The position numbers and the translations under genes are program-made. Positions 44,990 to 56,689 of a stretch of 64,000 nt of DNA are shown here, piece by piece. Below the pieces are notes generated by a model that saw only the letters and a program-made list of their open reading frames with translations, was not told the DNA's origin and made no database searches. This DNA is from Zygnema cylindricum (lineage: Eukaryota; Streptophyta; Zygnematophyceae; Zygnematales; Zygnemataceae), in NCBI GenBank assembly GCA_037447655.1, contig JBBHKE010002649.1, positions 1 through 64,000 of the forward strand, read 5' to 3'. Position 1 is the stretch's first letter. Every line of letters begins with the position of its first letter.

Positions 44990-47900
44990 TTACTTTAACT
45001 TCAGTTTTAATCCACATTTTTCTCTGCAATATTTTAATTTGGGAGAAGGCATTGGTTTTGTCATCATATCAACCACCATTTCCTCATTAAATCTATATAC
45101 TAGATTCACAATCTTATTCTCAACTTTTTCTCTAACAAAACTCAATCTTATGTTCATATGCTTAGCCTTGAAATGATGTTTTGGATTGGTTGCAATTGCA
45201 ATGGCAGCTTAATTATCACAAAACACTTCATGCACTCCCTCCTTCATATACCCTAGTTTTTGCAACAAGGATTTGACCCACATCAACTCTTTCATAGCAG
45301 AACAAGAGGCCATGTACTGTTCTGCATAGTAGAGTGAGCAACCGCCTTTTGTTGCTTGCTGCTCTAACAACAAGCACCTTCCCCTACATAAAACATTTAC
45401 CCAGAAGTGCATCTTCTCATACGTGCACCCTCATAACTGGCATCAATCTAAGTAGTGATATAACTCTGCTCCCTTCTCAAATGCAACCATAACTCTCTGG
45501 TTCTTTCTAGAAATCTCATGACTCTCTTGGGTGCCTCTCAATCTCTTTTCCTAAGATCGTTAAGACTCCTACTGAAGACTCCTTCTGAGGACTCCTACTG
45601 CTGCCGCTATGTCTGGCCTTCTACAGTTCATAAAATATATCAAATTTCCTACGACATGTCTATAAGGAAAAAACTTCCTAAACTCTCTCTCCACCGTACT
45701 CATCTGATCATCTACGAGTATTACTCCTCCTTGTACACTACCATCACTTTATTTTTTCAAGTCCATCGGAGTGGTACAACTCTTTGTTTTTTCCATCTGG
45801 AATTTCTCAAGCATGTTTTTTATTACTTTTTTTTGAGTTAGTCTGATAATCCCTTTCCCCCTATCTCTCTCCATTTAGATCCCTAAAATATATCTCGCCT
45901 CCCCTAAATTCTTCATATCAAATCTGCTTCTAAGATTTTTTTTTAACTTATTGATAATTTCCAAAGATTTACTTAACACAAACAGATCATCCACATAAAT
46001 TGCAATAAAAATGACACCATTCTCATCTTCAAACATATAGATAAAATGGTCAGAGTTGATCCGGATATATCCTTGACCGGTGAGAAACTCATCTAGTTTT
46101 TTATTCCACTATCGGGGAGCCTGCTTAAGCCTATATTAGAAATTTATGAGCCTGCAGACTTTGCTCTATTCCCCATTCTCCACGAATCCCTGTGGTTGCC
46201 GCATAAAGATTTCTTCCTCAAACTCACCATTGAGAAATGCGGTCTTAATATCCATCTGATGAATTTCCATGTCTTCCGCTACTGCTAGACTGAGGAGAAT
46301 CTTTACTGATGGGAACTGAACAACTGGAGCAAACGTCTCCTCATAGTCAATCCCCTCTTTTTGGGTGAACCCCTTTGCTACCGAACGAGCTTTATATCTT
46401 TCAATGGTATTATCAGGGTTCAGTTTTAATTTAAATACCCATTTACAACCAATACGTTTTTTTGTATGGAGGACAATCCGCTAGTTCCCAAGTATTTGCT
46501 TCCATGATGGAAGCCATCTTATCATTTATGGCTCTATTCCATCTGTCTTTTTCTTGGCTGTTCACTGCCTCCAAGTATGACTGAGGCTCATCAGGATGAG
46601 AGAGCTTTGTTACCTTATGAGCAGCATGTTTTTTTTTCTATCCTTTTGTTGCTCCTCTCTCCCTCAAACTCTGAAGCTGGAATGGAAGGAAGTCTCGGGT
46701 TTCTCCTTACTGTTTCATCGGCTCCGCTATTCATCGAAGCTTAATCGAGTTCCTTCTCTTCTGTATCCTCGAACTACATAGGAATATGTGAGGTGTTCGG
46801 TAAATCTCCTGTATATTGGATCTCCCCTGAATCTGCAATCACAGTTTCACTCATGTCGTTTTCGGGAAAGACATGACTCTCCTCGCTTTAAGACTCAAAA
46901 CACATTTTTTATCTTCTTAGTATATTTGAAGGGGTCAAATGACTTCCCTTCATCCATAACAACTAGGTGTTTGACCCGAATAATATCTTTCTTTGCTAAG
47001 TCATAGACTCTATATCCTTTGACATCCTCATCATATCCTACAAAGTATCCAGGTTTGCCCTTAGCATCTAGTTTCCAGTTTTTCTTATCCGTATCAATAC
47101 TGTAAACTTGGCTACCGAATACTTTAAGCTGTGAGATATCTGGTTTCCTTCCAACCCATCTCTCATAAGGTGTCATCCCCTTTACGGCTGAGGTAAGCAC
47201 TCTATTCCTAATGTAGTTGGCATTGTTCATGGCTTTTGCCCAAAATCTCTTTCCTATTTTCTTGTCAGCTCATATACTACATGCACTATCTCCTAGTGTT
47301 TGGTTCGATCTTTTAGCTACCCCATTTTGTTCCGGGTTATATGGTATAGCTTTTTGGTGTTGAAATCCCTCATTTTCAGGTATTTCTCAAACTAGTTAGA
47401 GGTATATTCTCCCCCATTATCACTCCTTATTCTCTTAATGGGGGTTCCATGCAACTTCTCACTCCATGTTTTATATTCTTTGAAGTAAGTTGGTGTTTCA
47501 GACTTTGTTTTTAGGAAGTAGACTTTAAAGTTCCTAGACCACTCATCTGTTATTATTAACATAAACCTCTTCCCTCCACCTGAAGGTACTCTTGCAGGTC
47601 CCCAGATATATGTGTGGACAATATCTAGTACCTTTTCCCCCCTATATGTGGCGGCTTTGGGAAAAAGAAGTCTATGAGCTTTTCCTTGAGCACATCCACT
47701 ATAATCATCCACCATTTCATCATCACCATATTGAATGCCTTCTACTACACCAAGTTTCTTCATTTCCCTCAACCTATCAAAATGCACATGCCCCAACCGC
47801 TTATGTCAAATCATCAATTTAGGACCCAACAAAATTAGCATTCTTCTTTTCATTACTCAGGTTAAGCCAAAACATGCCTTGGTTACCCTTATCTACCGCG

Positions 47901-48609
47901 AAGTAGACTTCATCCCCATACTTAACTGTGAAGACTCCCTTTTGTAGCGAAGGTATCAAACTCTTTGTCATCTAACAAAGATGTAGAGACAAGATTTTTA
48001 TTCAGCTGAGGAATGTAGAGGACATCTGAAAATGTGAGTATAAAAGTCTTACCCTCCACTAAGACTTTCATATTTACTAACCCCACTAGATCTATGATAA
48101 CCATTCTCCCATCCCCATACTCTATCTCTAGGGATTTTTTTTAGCTTAGTAAAGAGTTGCTTTTCACAACACATATGCATGGATACACTTGAGTCGATGA
48201 TTCATCCTTCCTGTGGAGATTTTGGAATTCCTCGAAAGGCACACTTTTTTCTCCGAGAGATCTCTTTCTCCTCCAGACTCTCGTCAAGAAGAAGCTCCCC
48301 ATCTTCCTCAAAGGACCCGTCCTCGTTTTCTCATGTCACTTTTGTGACCACAAATGCCTTTTTCTTCCCTATGGAAAAACCCCATCCACAGTTTTCTTTG
48401 AGCCTCAGCTCTTATAGCTTGAAACAATCAACGATAAAGTGTACTGGCTTTTCGCAAAAATGAAAATGGGCCTTCGGGGGCCTTCGTCCTCCAGGCTGAT
48501 ATTTCTCTCCTTTGAATAGTTTCTTTAGATCTTCCCCCCATCAGTTTCCTCTTGCAGCTACAGCTTAGATGCTCTCCCCCCTCTCCTAATCTCAATTGTG
48601 TTATCCTAC
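44990..48609 (-). pseudogene. Copia-D pol and gag 3' part
   Basis: Minus strand, from right to left: end of gag with a decayed knuckle (48609-48440), protease region (about 48180-47920), pre-integrase (47796-47600, SGCAQGKAHRLLFP) and integrase core (SDNGGEYTSN near 47400). Then integrase C-part (47230-46895, NANYIRNRVLTSAVKG), RT (about 46560-45700) and RNase H remnants (45412-45209). Stops and frameshifts occur throughout. It keeps the protease-integrase segment that Copia-E lacks. Confidence 0.82.
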
Positions 48610-49647
48610 ACAAATTATGTGTCCTCCATTGGACTACACAATACAGGAAGCCTCTAGATAGTATTTAACTAACCCACTTTAAGCCACGACCACTTCTGCC
48701 CAAGAAGGCAAACTGACAATTTGACTGCACCCTTGTGCAGCGTGGACTCCCTTGAGTCTGTAGCAAAAAGAATCACTGAAAACGGCCAACCAGCCGATAA
48801 GTTATGAGGCAGTAAAAATGCCAATTTGTACAAACTCTCAAAGGGAGAGGTGACAACCTACCAAAATTTTCTAAGTCCTGATTCTCTCTAATAACTCCTA
48901 TCTACTGAAGTACACACCAATCAGATTACTGTATCGTACACAAAAGTACTACTGCTGATGTACCTTTTGTACGGCCGATGTACGACAAGGCTTTTAAGTA
49001 GACGCGTGTCCGCTTTTCACTCGTCCGTACGTTCCTCGGAATTCCTATGACCGAATGTCATCTCTCCACGTGGCTCCAGGTCATGCCACGTCACAAAACG
49101 CCAAAGTGACCACTCCGGGATTTCGGCGATGATGTGCGCCGTTGGATTTTATGCGAAACGCAATCTTAGCCGTAATAAATACTTGCGCGACATTTGTTCC
49201 GATGTCGAAATAAAATGCGTGGTATCCGTTTTGAATTAGCGTCGTACGACGTATTTTATAAAACTGAATCTATGTACGTCGTATACAGTTCTAGTTAAAT
49301 GAATTTTATCCACTCGAACTAAATATATATCTATCACATACTATAGCACATAGCATTGGTCCTAGTCTATTAGGATAAAGCTGACCGCTACCGGTCAACT
49401 TGACGAACCGCAGGTACCGGGATCAAATCTCTGGTCCATCAAGTATATTTTTAGTAACCTACTAAAAATAGCTGTCTGTTGAACTAAGGCAGCCATGGAT
49501 CAACCTCTCTCTCTTACCTTCAGTGACTACAACAAGTATGGGAGCTAGAGAGCGGAGGTGGAGGCACGTTGTCCGTCCTTTTTCTTTTCCTATTATAAAA
49601 ACATATTTAAACCTAGAAAATACTCTAGAAATCTATAAATTTCAACA
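48610..49647 (-). repeat. Copia-E 3' LTR
   Basis: It ends TTTCAACA followed by CTCCCCTTATTTTC, the complement of the purine tract. It carries a hairpin version near 49395-49441 (CTTGACGAACC / GGTCCATCAAG). Confidence 0.85.
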
Positions 49648-49660
49648 CTCCCCTTATTTT

Positions 49661-51895
49661 CTAGTCTAATTTTAATTTTTCTTTCAACCCGCATTTTTCA
49701 CGACTATATTTTAGTTTAGGAGAGGGCACAGGTTTGTTCATTATGTCAGCCACCATTTCTTCATCAGGTCTATACACAAGATTTAAAATTTTATTTTCAA
49801 CTTTTTCTCTTACGAAGCTTAATCTTATGTCCATATGTTTTGCTTTGAAATGGTGTTTTGGATTGGCTGCAATTGCAATTGCAGCTTGGTTACCGCAAAA
49901 GATTTCATGCACTCCCTCCTTCATAAATCCCAGTTTTTGTAAAAATGATTTCACCCACATTAGTTCTTTTACAGCAGAACAAGACGCCATATACTCAGCC
50001 TCCATAGTAGACTGAGCAACCACTTTTTGTTGCTTACTGCTCCAACAGCAAGCACCTTCCCCCACATACAAAACATATCCAGAAGTGCATCTTCTCATAG
50101 GTGCATCCCCATAACTGGCGTCACTCCAAGTGGTGATATCAGTGTGCTCCCCTCCCAAATGCAACCATAATTCTCTGGTTCCAACCAGATATCTCATGAC
50201 TCTCTTGGCTGCCTCCCAATCTCTCTTCCTAGGATCATTAAGACTCCTACTGAGTACTCCAACTGCTGCCGCTATGTCCGGCCTGGTACAGTTCATAAAA
50301 TAGATTAAGCTTCCTACGACCTGTCGATAAAGGATAGACTTCATGAACTCTCTCTCCTCTGGACTCATCTGATCGTCTAAGATCATCACTTCTCCTTCTA
50401 CACTCCCATCACTTATTTTTTTCAAGTCCATGGGAGTGGTACAATTGTTAGCATTTTCCATCTGGAATTTCTCAAGCATATTACCTATTGCTTCTTTCTG
50501 AGTAAGTCTGATAATCTTCTTCCCCCTATCTCTCTCCATTTGGATCCCCAAAATATATTTTGCCTCCCCTAAATCCTTCATATCAAATCTGCCCCTAAGA
50601 TCTTTCTTAAGCCTATTGATATTCTCCAAAGACTTACTTAACACAAGCAGATCATCCACATAAATTGCAATAAAAATGACACCATTCTCATCTTCAAACA
50701 TATAGATAGAATGGTCAGAGCTGATCCGGATGTATCCCAGATCGGTGAGAAACTCATCTAGTTTCTGCTTCCACTGTCGGGGAGCCTGTTTCAGTCCATA
50801 TAAGGACTTTATGAGCCTGCAGACTTTGCTCTCTTCTCCTTCTTCCACAAACCCCTCGGGTTGCCTCATAAAAATTTCTTCCTCTAACTCACCATTAAGA
50901 AAAGCAGTCTTAATGTCCATCTGGTGTATTTCCATGTCTTCTGCTGCGGCCAGACTAAGGAGAATCCTTACCGATGGGAACCGAACAACTGGAGCAAAGG
51001 TCTCCTCATAGTCAATCCCCTCCTTTTGGGTGAACCCCTTCGCTACCAATCGAGCCTTATACCTCTCAATTGTATTATCTGGGTTCAGTTTTAGTTTAAA
51101 TACCCATTTACATCCAATAGGTTTTCTGTCTGGAGGGTAATCCGCTAGTTCCCAAGTATTTGCTTCCTTGATAGAAGCCATCTCATCATTTATGGCTCTA
51201 ATCCATCTTTCTTTCTCTGGACTTTTCACTGCCTCTAAGTAAGACTGAGGCTCATCTGGGTGAGATAGCTTAGTTACCTTATGGGCAGCTTGTTTTTCCT
51301 GTATCCTTTTGCTGCTCCTCCTTCCTCCCTCAAACTCCGAAGCTGGAATGGATGGAAGTCTTGGATTTCTTCTCACTGTCTCATCGGCTCCCATGTCCAT
51401 GAAAACCGGTTCTTGTCCCGCTTCTTCTATCTCCTCGAAGTCCATAGGATTATGTGAGGTTTCAGGTGAGTCTCCTGTATTTTCGATCTCCCCTGAATCA
51501 ATAATCACGGTTTCATTCATGTCCCTTTCGGGAACTACCAAATTCTCATCACTTTCAGACTCAAATCTGATCCTTATCTTCTTTGTATATTTGAAGGGGT
51601 CAAATGACTTCCCTTCATCCATGACAACTAAGTGTTTGACCAGAATGATATCTTTCTTTGCTAAGTCATAGACTCTATATCTCTTAACATCCTCATCATA
51701 TCCCACAAAGTATCCAGGTTTTCCCTTAGCATCTAGTTTCCAGTATTTCTTATCCGTGTCAAGACTGTAAACTTGGCTACCAAATACTTTAAGGTGTGAG
51801 ATATCTGGTTTCCTTCCAACCCATCTCTCATAAGGTGTCACTCCCTTTACAGCTGAGGTAAGGACTCTATTCTTAATGTAGTTGGCACAGTTCAT
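49661..51895 (-). CDS. Copia-E integrase C-part, RT and RNase H
   Basis: 744 codons open without a stop. Residues 1-100 are the integrase C-terminal part (NCANYIKNRVLTSAVKG..., GYFVGYDED), then an acidic linker. RT spans about 225-470 (CKWVFKLKLNPD, MDIKTAFLNGEL, YGLKQAPRQW, YVDDLLVLSK), and RNase H spans about 600-720. RNase H keeps WSDASYGD and MEAEYMA, but the third acidic site reads CGNQAA instead of CDNQAA (Gly at codon 668, GGT at 49892-49894), a change in a catalytic Asp. The first in-frame ATG overlaps the stop of the gag frame as ATGA. The product would lack integrase catalysis. Confidence 0.88.
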   Translation of the reverse strand: MNCANYIKNRVLTSAVKGVTPYERWVGRKPDISHLKVFGSQVYSLDTDKKYWKLDAKGKPGYFVGYDEDVKRYRVYDLAKKDIILVKHLVVMDEGKSFDPFKYTKKIRIRFESESDENLVVPERDMNETVIIDSGEIENTGDSPETSHNPMDFEEIEEAGQEPVFMDMGADETVRRNPRLPSIPASEFEGGRRSSKRIQEKQAAHKVTKLSHPDEPQSYLEAVKSPEKERWIRAINDEMASIKEANTWELADYPPDRKPIGCKWVFKLKLNPDNTIERYKARLVAKGFTQKEGIDYEETFAPVVRFPSVRILLSLAAAEDMEIHQMDIKTAFLNGELEEEIFMRQPEGFVEEGEESKVCRLIKSLYGLKQAPRQWKQKLDEFLTDLGYIRISSDHSIYMFEDENGVIFIAIYVDDLLVLSKSLENINRLKKDLRGRFDMKDLGEAKYILGIQMERDRGKKIIRLTQKEAIGNMLEKFQMENANNCTTPMDLKKISDGSVEGEVMILDDQMSPEEREFMKSILYRQVVGSLIYFMNCTRPDIAAAVGVLSRSLNDPRKRDWEAAKRVMRYLVGTRELWLHLGGEHTDITTWSDASYGDAPMRRCTSGYVLYVGEGACCWSSKQQKVVAQSTMEAEYMASCSAVKELMWVKSFLQKLGFMKEGVHEIFCGNQAAIAIAANPKHHFKAKHMDIRLSFVREKVENKILNLVYRPDEEMVADIMNKPVPSPKLKYSREKCGLKEKLKLD

Positions 51896-52966
51896 TGCTT
51901 CCGAGGGATCTCCTTCTCCTCCAGACTCTCGTCAAGAAGAAGCTCCCCATCCTCCTCAGAGGACTCATCCTCGGTTTCTCCTGACACTTTTGTAACCACA
52001 AGTGCTTTTTTCTTCCCTCCGGAAGAAACTCCTCCACGGTTCTCTTGGAGCCTCAGTTCTGATAGCTTGACACAATCTGCAATAAAGTGTCCCGGCTTTT
52101 TGCAATAATGACAAAGACCCTTTGGGGGCCTCTGTCCCCCATAATGATCTTTTTCCCCTCTATAAGGTTTCTTCGGGTCCTTCCCCCATCGCTCCCCTCC
52201 TGCTGCTAGAGCTTGAATGCTCTTTCCTCCTCTCCTAATCTCCATTGTGTTTTCTTGCACAAGTATCATGCTAACTACTGTGTTCCATTTCCATGAACTA
52301 TTAGGCATTCCCTGTACTCACTACACTATGTTTTCGAACTCATCTGGTAATTTCATGATAAGGGTGTCAACTTTCATTTTCATTGTACCTGTCCACTCGG
52401 CACTTTCCATTTCCATATACAAACAAGAAAGATTATTACAATAATCTAACATCTTTCCTCCTTTGTAAGTGTAACTCAATAGCTTTTGCTCAGCCAACTG
52501 GAGCTCCTGAATAGTTCCAGCTCTATAAATCTCCACTAAACTCTCCCACAACTCCTCGGCCTTGTAAATGTGAAGATGAGGAGTGGCCAAACCTTGAGTG
52601 AGGTGCCTCAGAATGAAGTTCTTGGCAGCCATGTTTAAATCCTCCCACATTTGAGAATCGTTCTCCACGGTCTTCACGGTCGCCATTCCCGATACTGTGG
52701 CAATAGGAGTGATGGGTGTCTCCTTCCCTTTCTCCTTTTCGGACACACTGCTGTCCCCATCATCTGCCTCCTCCGCTGAGGCAGCCGTTGTTGCAGAAAA
52801 CCTTACTCCCCCAAATCTTGGTGGAGTTCCCGAAGGTGGACGTTTCACTTGTCCACTAACGATACCCTAGTATCGTTTTTCACACAAAGCTCCCATCATC
52901 ATGGCTTCCCAATAGATGAACCCAGATCCATTAAAGGTGGGCACCCTAGAGGGTGGGCCCATAACC
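51892..52966 (-). pseudogene. Copia-E gag, interrupted by stops
   Basis: The frame begins in the LTR (ATGGAGGACACA, then a TAA), runs over the primer-binding site (QVMGPPSRVP), and meets TAG near 52870 (KRY-stop-GIVSGQV) and TAG near 52320 (FENIV-stop). Otherwise it is continuous to a knuckle CHYCKKPGHFIADC (about 52115-52074) and an acidic end (DESSEEDGELLLDESLEEKE). It joins abruptly to integrase C-part sequence at 51892-51895, where Copia-D has protease and integrase core. Confidence 0.82.
52952..52966 (-). promoter_or_regulatory. Copia-E primer-binding site
   Basis: Minus strand GGTTATGGGCCCACC directly after the LTR end TTGCA. It is a perfect complement of the initiator tRNA-Met anticodon arm segment. 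Confidence 0.8.
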
Positions 52967-54002
52967 TGCAATTATGTGTCCTCCATTGGACAACAAAATA
53001 CAGGAAGCCTCTAGATAGTATTTAACTAACCCACTTTAAGCCACGACCACTTCTGCCCAAGAAGTCAAACTGACAATTTGACTTCACCCTTTTGCAGCGT
53101 GGACTCCCTTGAGTCCGTAGCAAAAAGAATCACTGAAAACGGCCAACCAGCCGATAAGTTATGAGGCAGTAAAAATGCCAATTTGTACAAACTCTCAAAG
53201 GGAGAGGTGACAACCTACCAAAATTTTCTAAGTCCTGATTCTCTCTAATTAATCCTATCTACTGTTGTACGGACCAATCAGATTACTCTATCGTACACAA
53301 AAGTACTACTACCGATGTACCTTTTGTAGGGTCGATGAACGACAAGGCTATTAAGTGGACGCGTGTCCGCTTTTCACTCGTCCGTACGTTCCTCGGAATT
53401 CCTATGACCGAATGTCATCTCTCCACGTGGCTCCAGGTCATGCCACGTCACAAAACGCCAAAGTGACCACTCCAGGATTTCGGCGATGATGTGCGCCGTT
53501 GGATTTTATGTGAAACGCAATCTTAGCCGTAATAAATACTTGCGCGACATTTGTTCCGATGTCGAAATAAAATGCGTGGTATCCGTTTTGAATTAGCGTC
53601 GTACGACGTACTTTATAAAACTGAATCTATGTACGCCGTATACAGTTCTAGTTAAATGAATTTTATCCACTCGAACTAAATATATATCTATCACATACTA
53701 TAGCACATAGCATTGGTCCTAGTCTATTAGGATAAAGCTGACCGCTACCGATCAACTTGACGAACCGCAGGTACCGGGATCAAATCTTTGGTCCATCAAG
53801 TATATTTTTAGTAACCTGCTAAAAATAGCTGTCTGTTGAACTAAGGCAGCCATGGATCAACCTCTCTCTTACCTTTAGTGACTACAACAAGTATGGGAGC
53901 TAGAGAGCGGAGGTGGAGGCAGGGTGTCCGTCCTTTTTCTTTTCCTTTTATAAAAACATATTTAAACCTAGAAAATACTCTAGAAATCTATAAATTTCAA
54001 CA
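52967..54002 (-). repeat. Copia-E 5' LTR
   Basis: 1036 bp, TGCAATTATG...TTTCAACA on the plus strand. It shows only a handful of differences from 48610-49647. A hairpin lies at about 53754-53801. Confidence 0.87.
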
Positions 54003-54627
54003 GTATCATCCGGACCACTGTGTTCCACTTCTATGAACTATCAATCATTTCCTATATTCCGTACACTATGTTTTCATACTCGTCGGGTAACTTCAGGATG
54101 AGAGTGTTAACTTTCATCTTCATTGTACCTGTCCATCAAGCACTCTCCATCTTCATATACAAATAAGAGAGATCATTACAATAGTCTAACATCTTTCCCC
54201 CTTTGCAAGTATAATTCCTCAGCTTTTGTTCGGCCAGCTAGAGCTCTTGAATAGTACCAGCTCTATAGATTTCCACCAAACTCACCCACAACTCCTCGGC
54301 CTTCTAAATGTGAAGATGGGGGGTTTCCAAAGCCTGAGTGAGGTGTCTTAGAATGAAGTTTTTGGCATCCATGTTGATGTATTCCCACATTTGGGTGTCG
54401 TTCTCCGCGGTCTACCCTTCACGTTTTCGGACACACTAGTGTCCCCATCATCTGCCTCCTCTGCTGCTGCAACAAACCTTATTCCACCAAAACCTGGTAG
54501 AGTTCGTTAAGGTGGACGTTTCACTTGTCCATTAACAATACCCCAGTATCGTTTTTCACACAAAGCCCCCATCATCATGACTTCCCAATAGATGAACCCT
54601 GATCCATTGAAAGTGGGCACCCTAGAG
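54003..54627 (-). pseudogene. Copia-D gag 5' part
   Basis: Similar over its whole length to Copia-E gag 52270-52951, with extra stops and a deletion near 54412. The leader reads ATAGAGGACACAGAATTG, where the initiator ATG has become ATA. The site of the nested insertion is at 54002/54003. Confidence 0.82.
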
Positions 54628-54642
54628 GGTGGGCCCATAACC
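54628..54642 (-). promoter_or_regulatory. Copia-D primer-binding site
   Basis: Minus strand GGTTATGGGCCCACC, identical to Copia-E and Gag-only-1. Confidence 0.8.
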
Positions 54643-55648
54643 TGCAATTCTGTGTCCTCTATTGGACTATAGAATTCAGGAAGCCTCTAGATAGAATTAA
54701 TTTAACCCACTTCAAGCCACAACCACTGCTGCCCAAGATGGAAAATTAACAGTTTGATTGCACCCTTGTGCAGCTTGGACTCCCCTGACTGCATAGCAAA
54801 AAAAATCACAAAAACGGCCAATGAACCGATAAGTTATGAGGTGGCAAAAATGCCAATTTATACAAACTCTCAAAGAGAGAGGTTATTGTCTATCCAAAAA
54901 ATGTTGAGTCCTAACCCCTCTCACAATCCTTATCTACTGCAGTACAAACCAATTAAATAACTGTAAAGTACAGAAAGGTACTACGGCCGATGTCCTTTCT
55001 ATACGGCTTGTGTAGGACAAGGCCACTGAGTGGACGTGTGTCACCCTTCCACTCGTCTGTATATTCTCTGAAATTCTTGCGACCAAATGTTATCCCTCCA
55101 CGTGGCGTTAAGTCATGCCACGTCTATAAACGCCAAAGTGACCATTCCGCAATCTTGGCAGTGATTTATGCCGTCGGATTAAATATGACATTAAATGTCG
55201 GCCGTTAAAACAAATGCCTGATTCATTTGTTTCTTGCAAAATGACGTCCTCACCGAAACTTTACCAAGTTCTATGTTCCTTTGTTCACATTTTAGTTAAT
55301 CCGTTTGACAACCATGTACAAGTTTAAATATGAATCAAACATTATGCATCCTAACGGACTTCTACGACAGACTGGTTTGAGCTAACGGCTACGCCGCGCT
55401 CTGCTGGTCGGAGGTTCGAGTCTTACCGGACTCAACTTTTTGTTGAGAGTGACATAAGTCACTCTTTAGTCCTGCCTGTTGAACCAAGGCAGCTATGGCT
55501 CAACCACCCTCTCTATCTTTCAGTGACTACAACAAGTATGGTGGCTAGAGTGAGGAGGTGGAAGTAGTCTGTCCGCCCTTTTCTTTTTCCTTTTTATACT
55601 GATATATTTAGACCTAGAAAATACTCCATAAATCTAGTAATTTCAACA
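54643..55648 (-). repeat. Copia-D 5' LTR
   Basis: TGCAATTCTGTGTCC...TTTCAACA on the plus strand, followed by ATAGA. It has the tRNA-like segment (CTGGTTTGAGC, GGTTCGAGTC) at about 55370-55430. Confidence 0.87.
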
Positions 55649-55653
55649 ATAGA

Positions 55654-56689
55654 TGCCTTTGTTCTCCTCCCTTTTCAAATCTAAGTACGCAAGTTGAAGA
55701 TTTAGTTTTTAAAAAGGTTGTATTCACCACAAAAATTTGAGCTTTCCTAAAGAGGTTTTTTGACAAACCTTTTCATGCATATTTTTCATCTCATGCATAC
55801 TTTAGAAACCTTGCCGCCGCCACTAAATTTCAGCCTCCAAAGCTTTTTTTTACGAAAAAAATCATGCTATTTTGTTTTGTGCGAATCGTTAGTTAGTAGC
55901 TTGGATCACCGTCTCATATGACAATTATACACACCATTTTGTTTTACGCCACTCTCATTCGCCATTGGTTTTTTATTTAGGTTTCATTTCAAATGTCCAC
56001 ACTTAGACGTATCTCTTGTTTGATTTTGCGATAACTTCATTACGTCTTATCTATTTGCAACAGTGCTCTTGTATGTGTGAGGTTATCCCTACAAATACTA
56101 CTTGAAACAATATCTTAACTATTGTTTCAAAGGTGACATTTTTTGTTTGATGCAATAAAAAAGACTTAAATAAAACACATTCTTTATTCTTTGTTATGTG
56201 GTGTTTATCCTACTTTTGGTAAAATTTATTTTGTCAAATGCCACCTCTCCAAAATATTTATTTTCTTTCCCCGTTTTTTAACGACGTCACACTAACCGCG
56301 TGTTTCTTGTGAACTATTTTTACATTTGGATGGATAGGGTTTACTATATATTAATTTAAAGTAAACAATGTTAAAATTGATGTTGGCGATTTAATATATC
56401 ATCTCAAGTACATTCCAATTTTTATACGTTTACGAGAATAAAACACCCTTGTCGATACTAGTACCATACTAGAAAATCGGCGATTTCGGTCCGACAGTCT
56501 AACACCAATATGGTTTTTTACCACCTACAACATTTTTTCTCCGTACACACATTTTGTAGTATGGATCCGACAATTGATATTGAAAGGCAAGATACTCAAC
56601 TTCCGATTGGCTGTCTCAAATTGAAAAATTCGACAAATGTACCCAAATGGGTACAGATAAATGATGTTTTAAGGGTACTTTTGCATGTA
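55654..56689. other. Unassigned AT-rich DNA
   Basis: No gene or repeat terminus is recognised. Confidence 0.4.

Larger units (their letters stand above)
48610..54002 (-). mobile_element. Copia-E, internally deleted element nested in Copia-D
   Basis: LTRs 48610-49647 (3') and 52967-54002 (5') are very similar by eye over about 1035 bp. Copia-D gag reads into the right end (KWNTVVRMIL) and continues at the left end (DNTIEIRRGG). No clean target duplication is visible, and the left terminus reads ACAAATTATG instead of TGCAATTATG. Gag and RT-RNase H are present; protease and the integrase core are missing. Confidence 0.9.
43964..55648 (-). mobile_element. Copia-D, interrupted by nested Copia-E
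   Basis: Outer LTRs 43964-44970 (3') and 54643-55648 (5') are flanked by the same five bases, ATAGA (43959-43963 and 55649-55653). The coding part on the minus strand runs gag (54627-54003, resuming at 48609), protease, integrase, RT and RNase H down to 44990, with many stops. Copia-E sits in the gag at 48610-54002. Confidence 0.9.

Noticed and set aside
55654-56689. Possible continuation of a broken retroelement to the right of Copia-D
   Set aside because: No Gag, Pol or LTR motif could be recognised on either strand.
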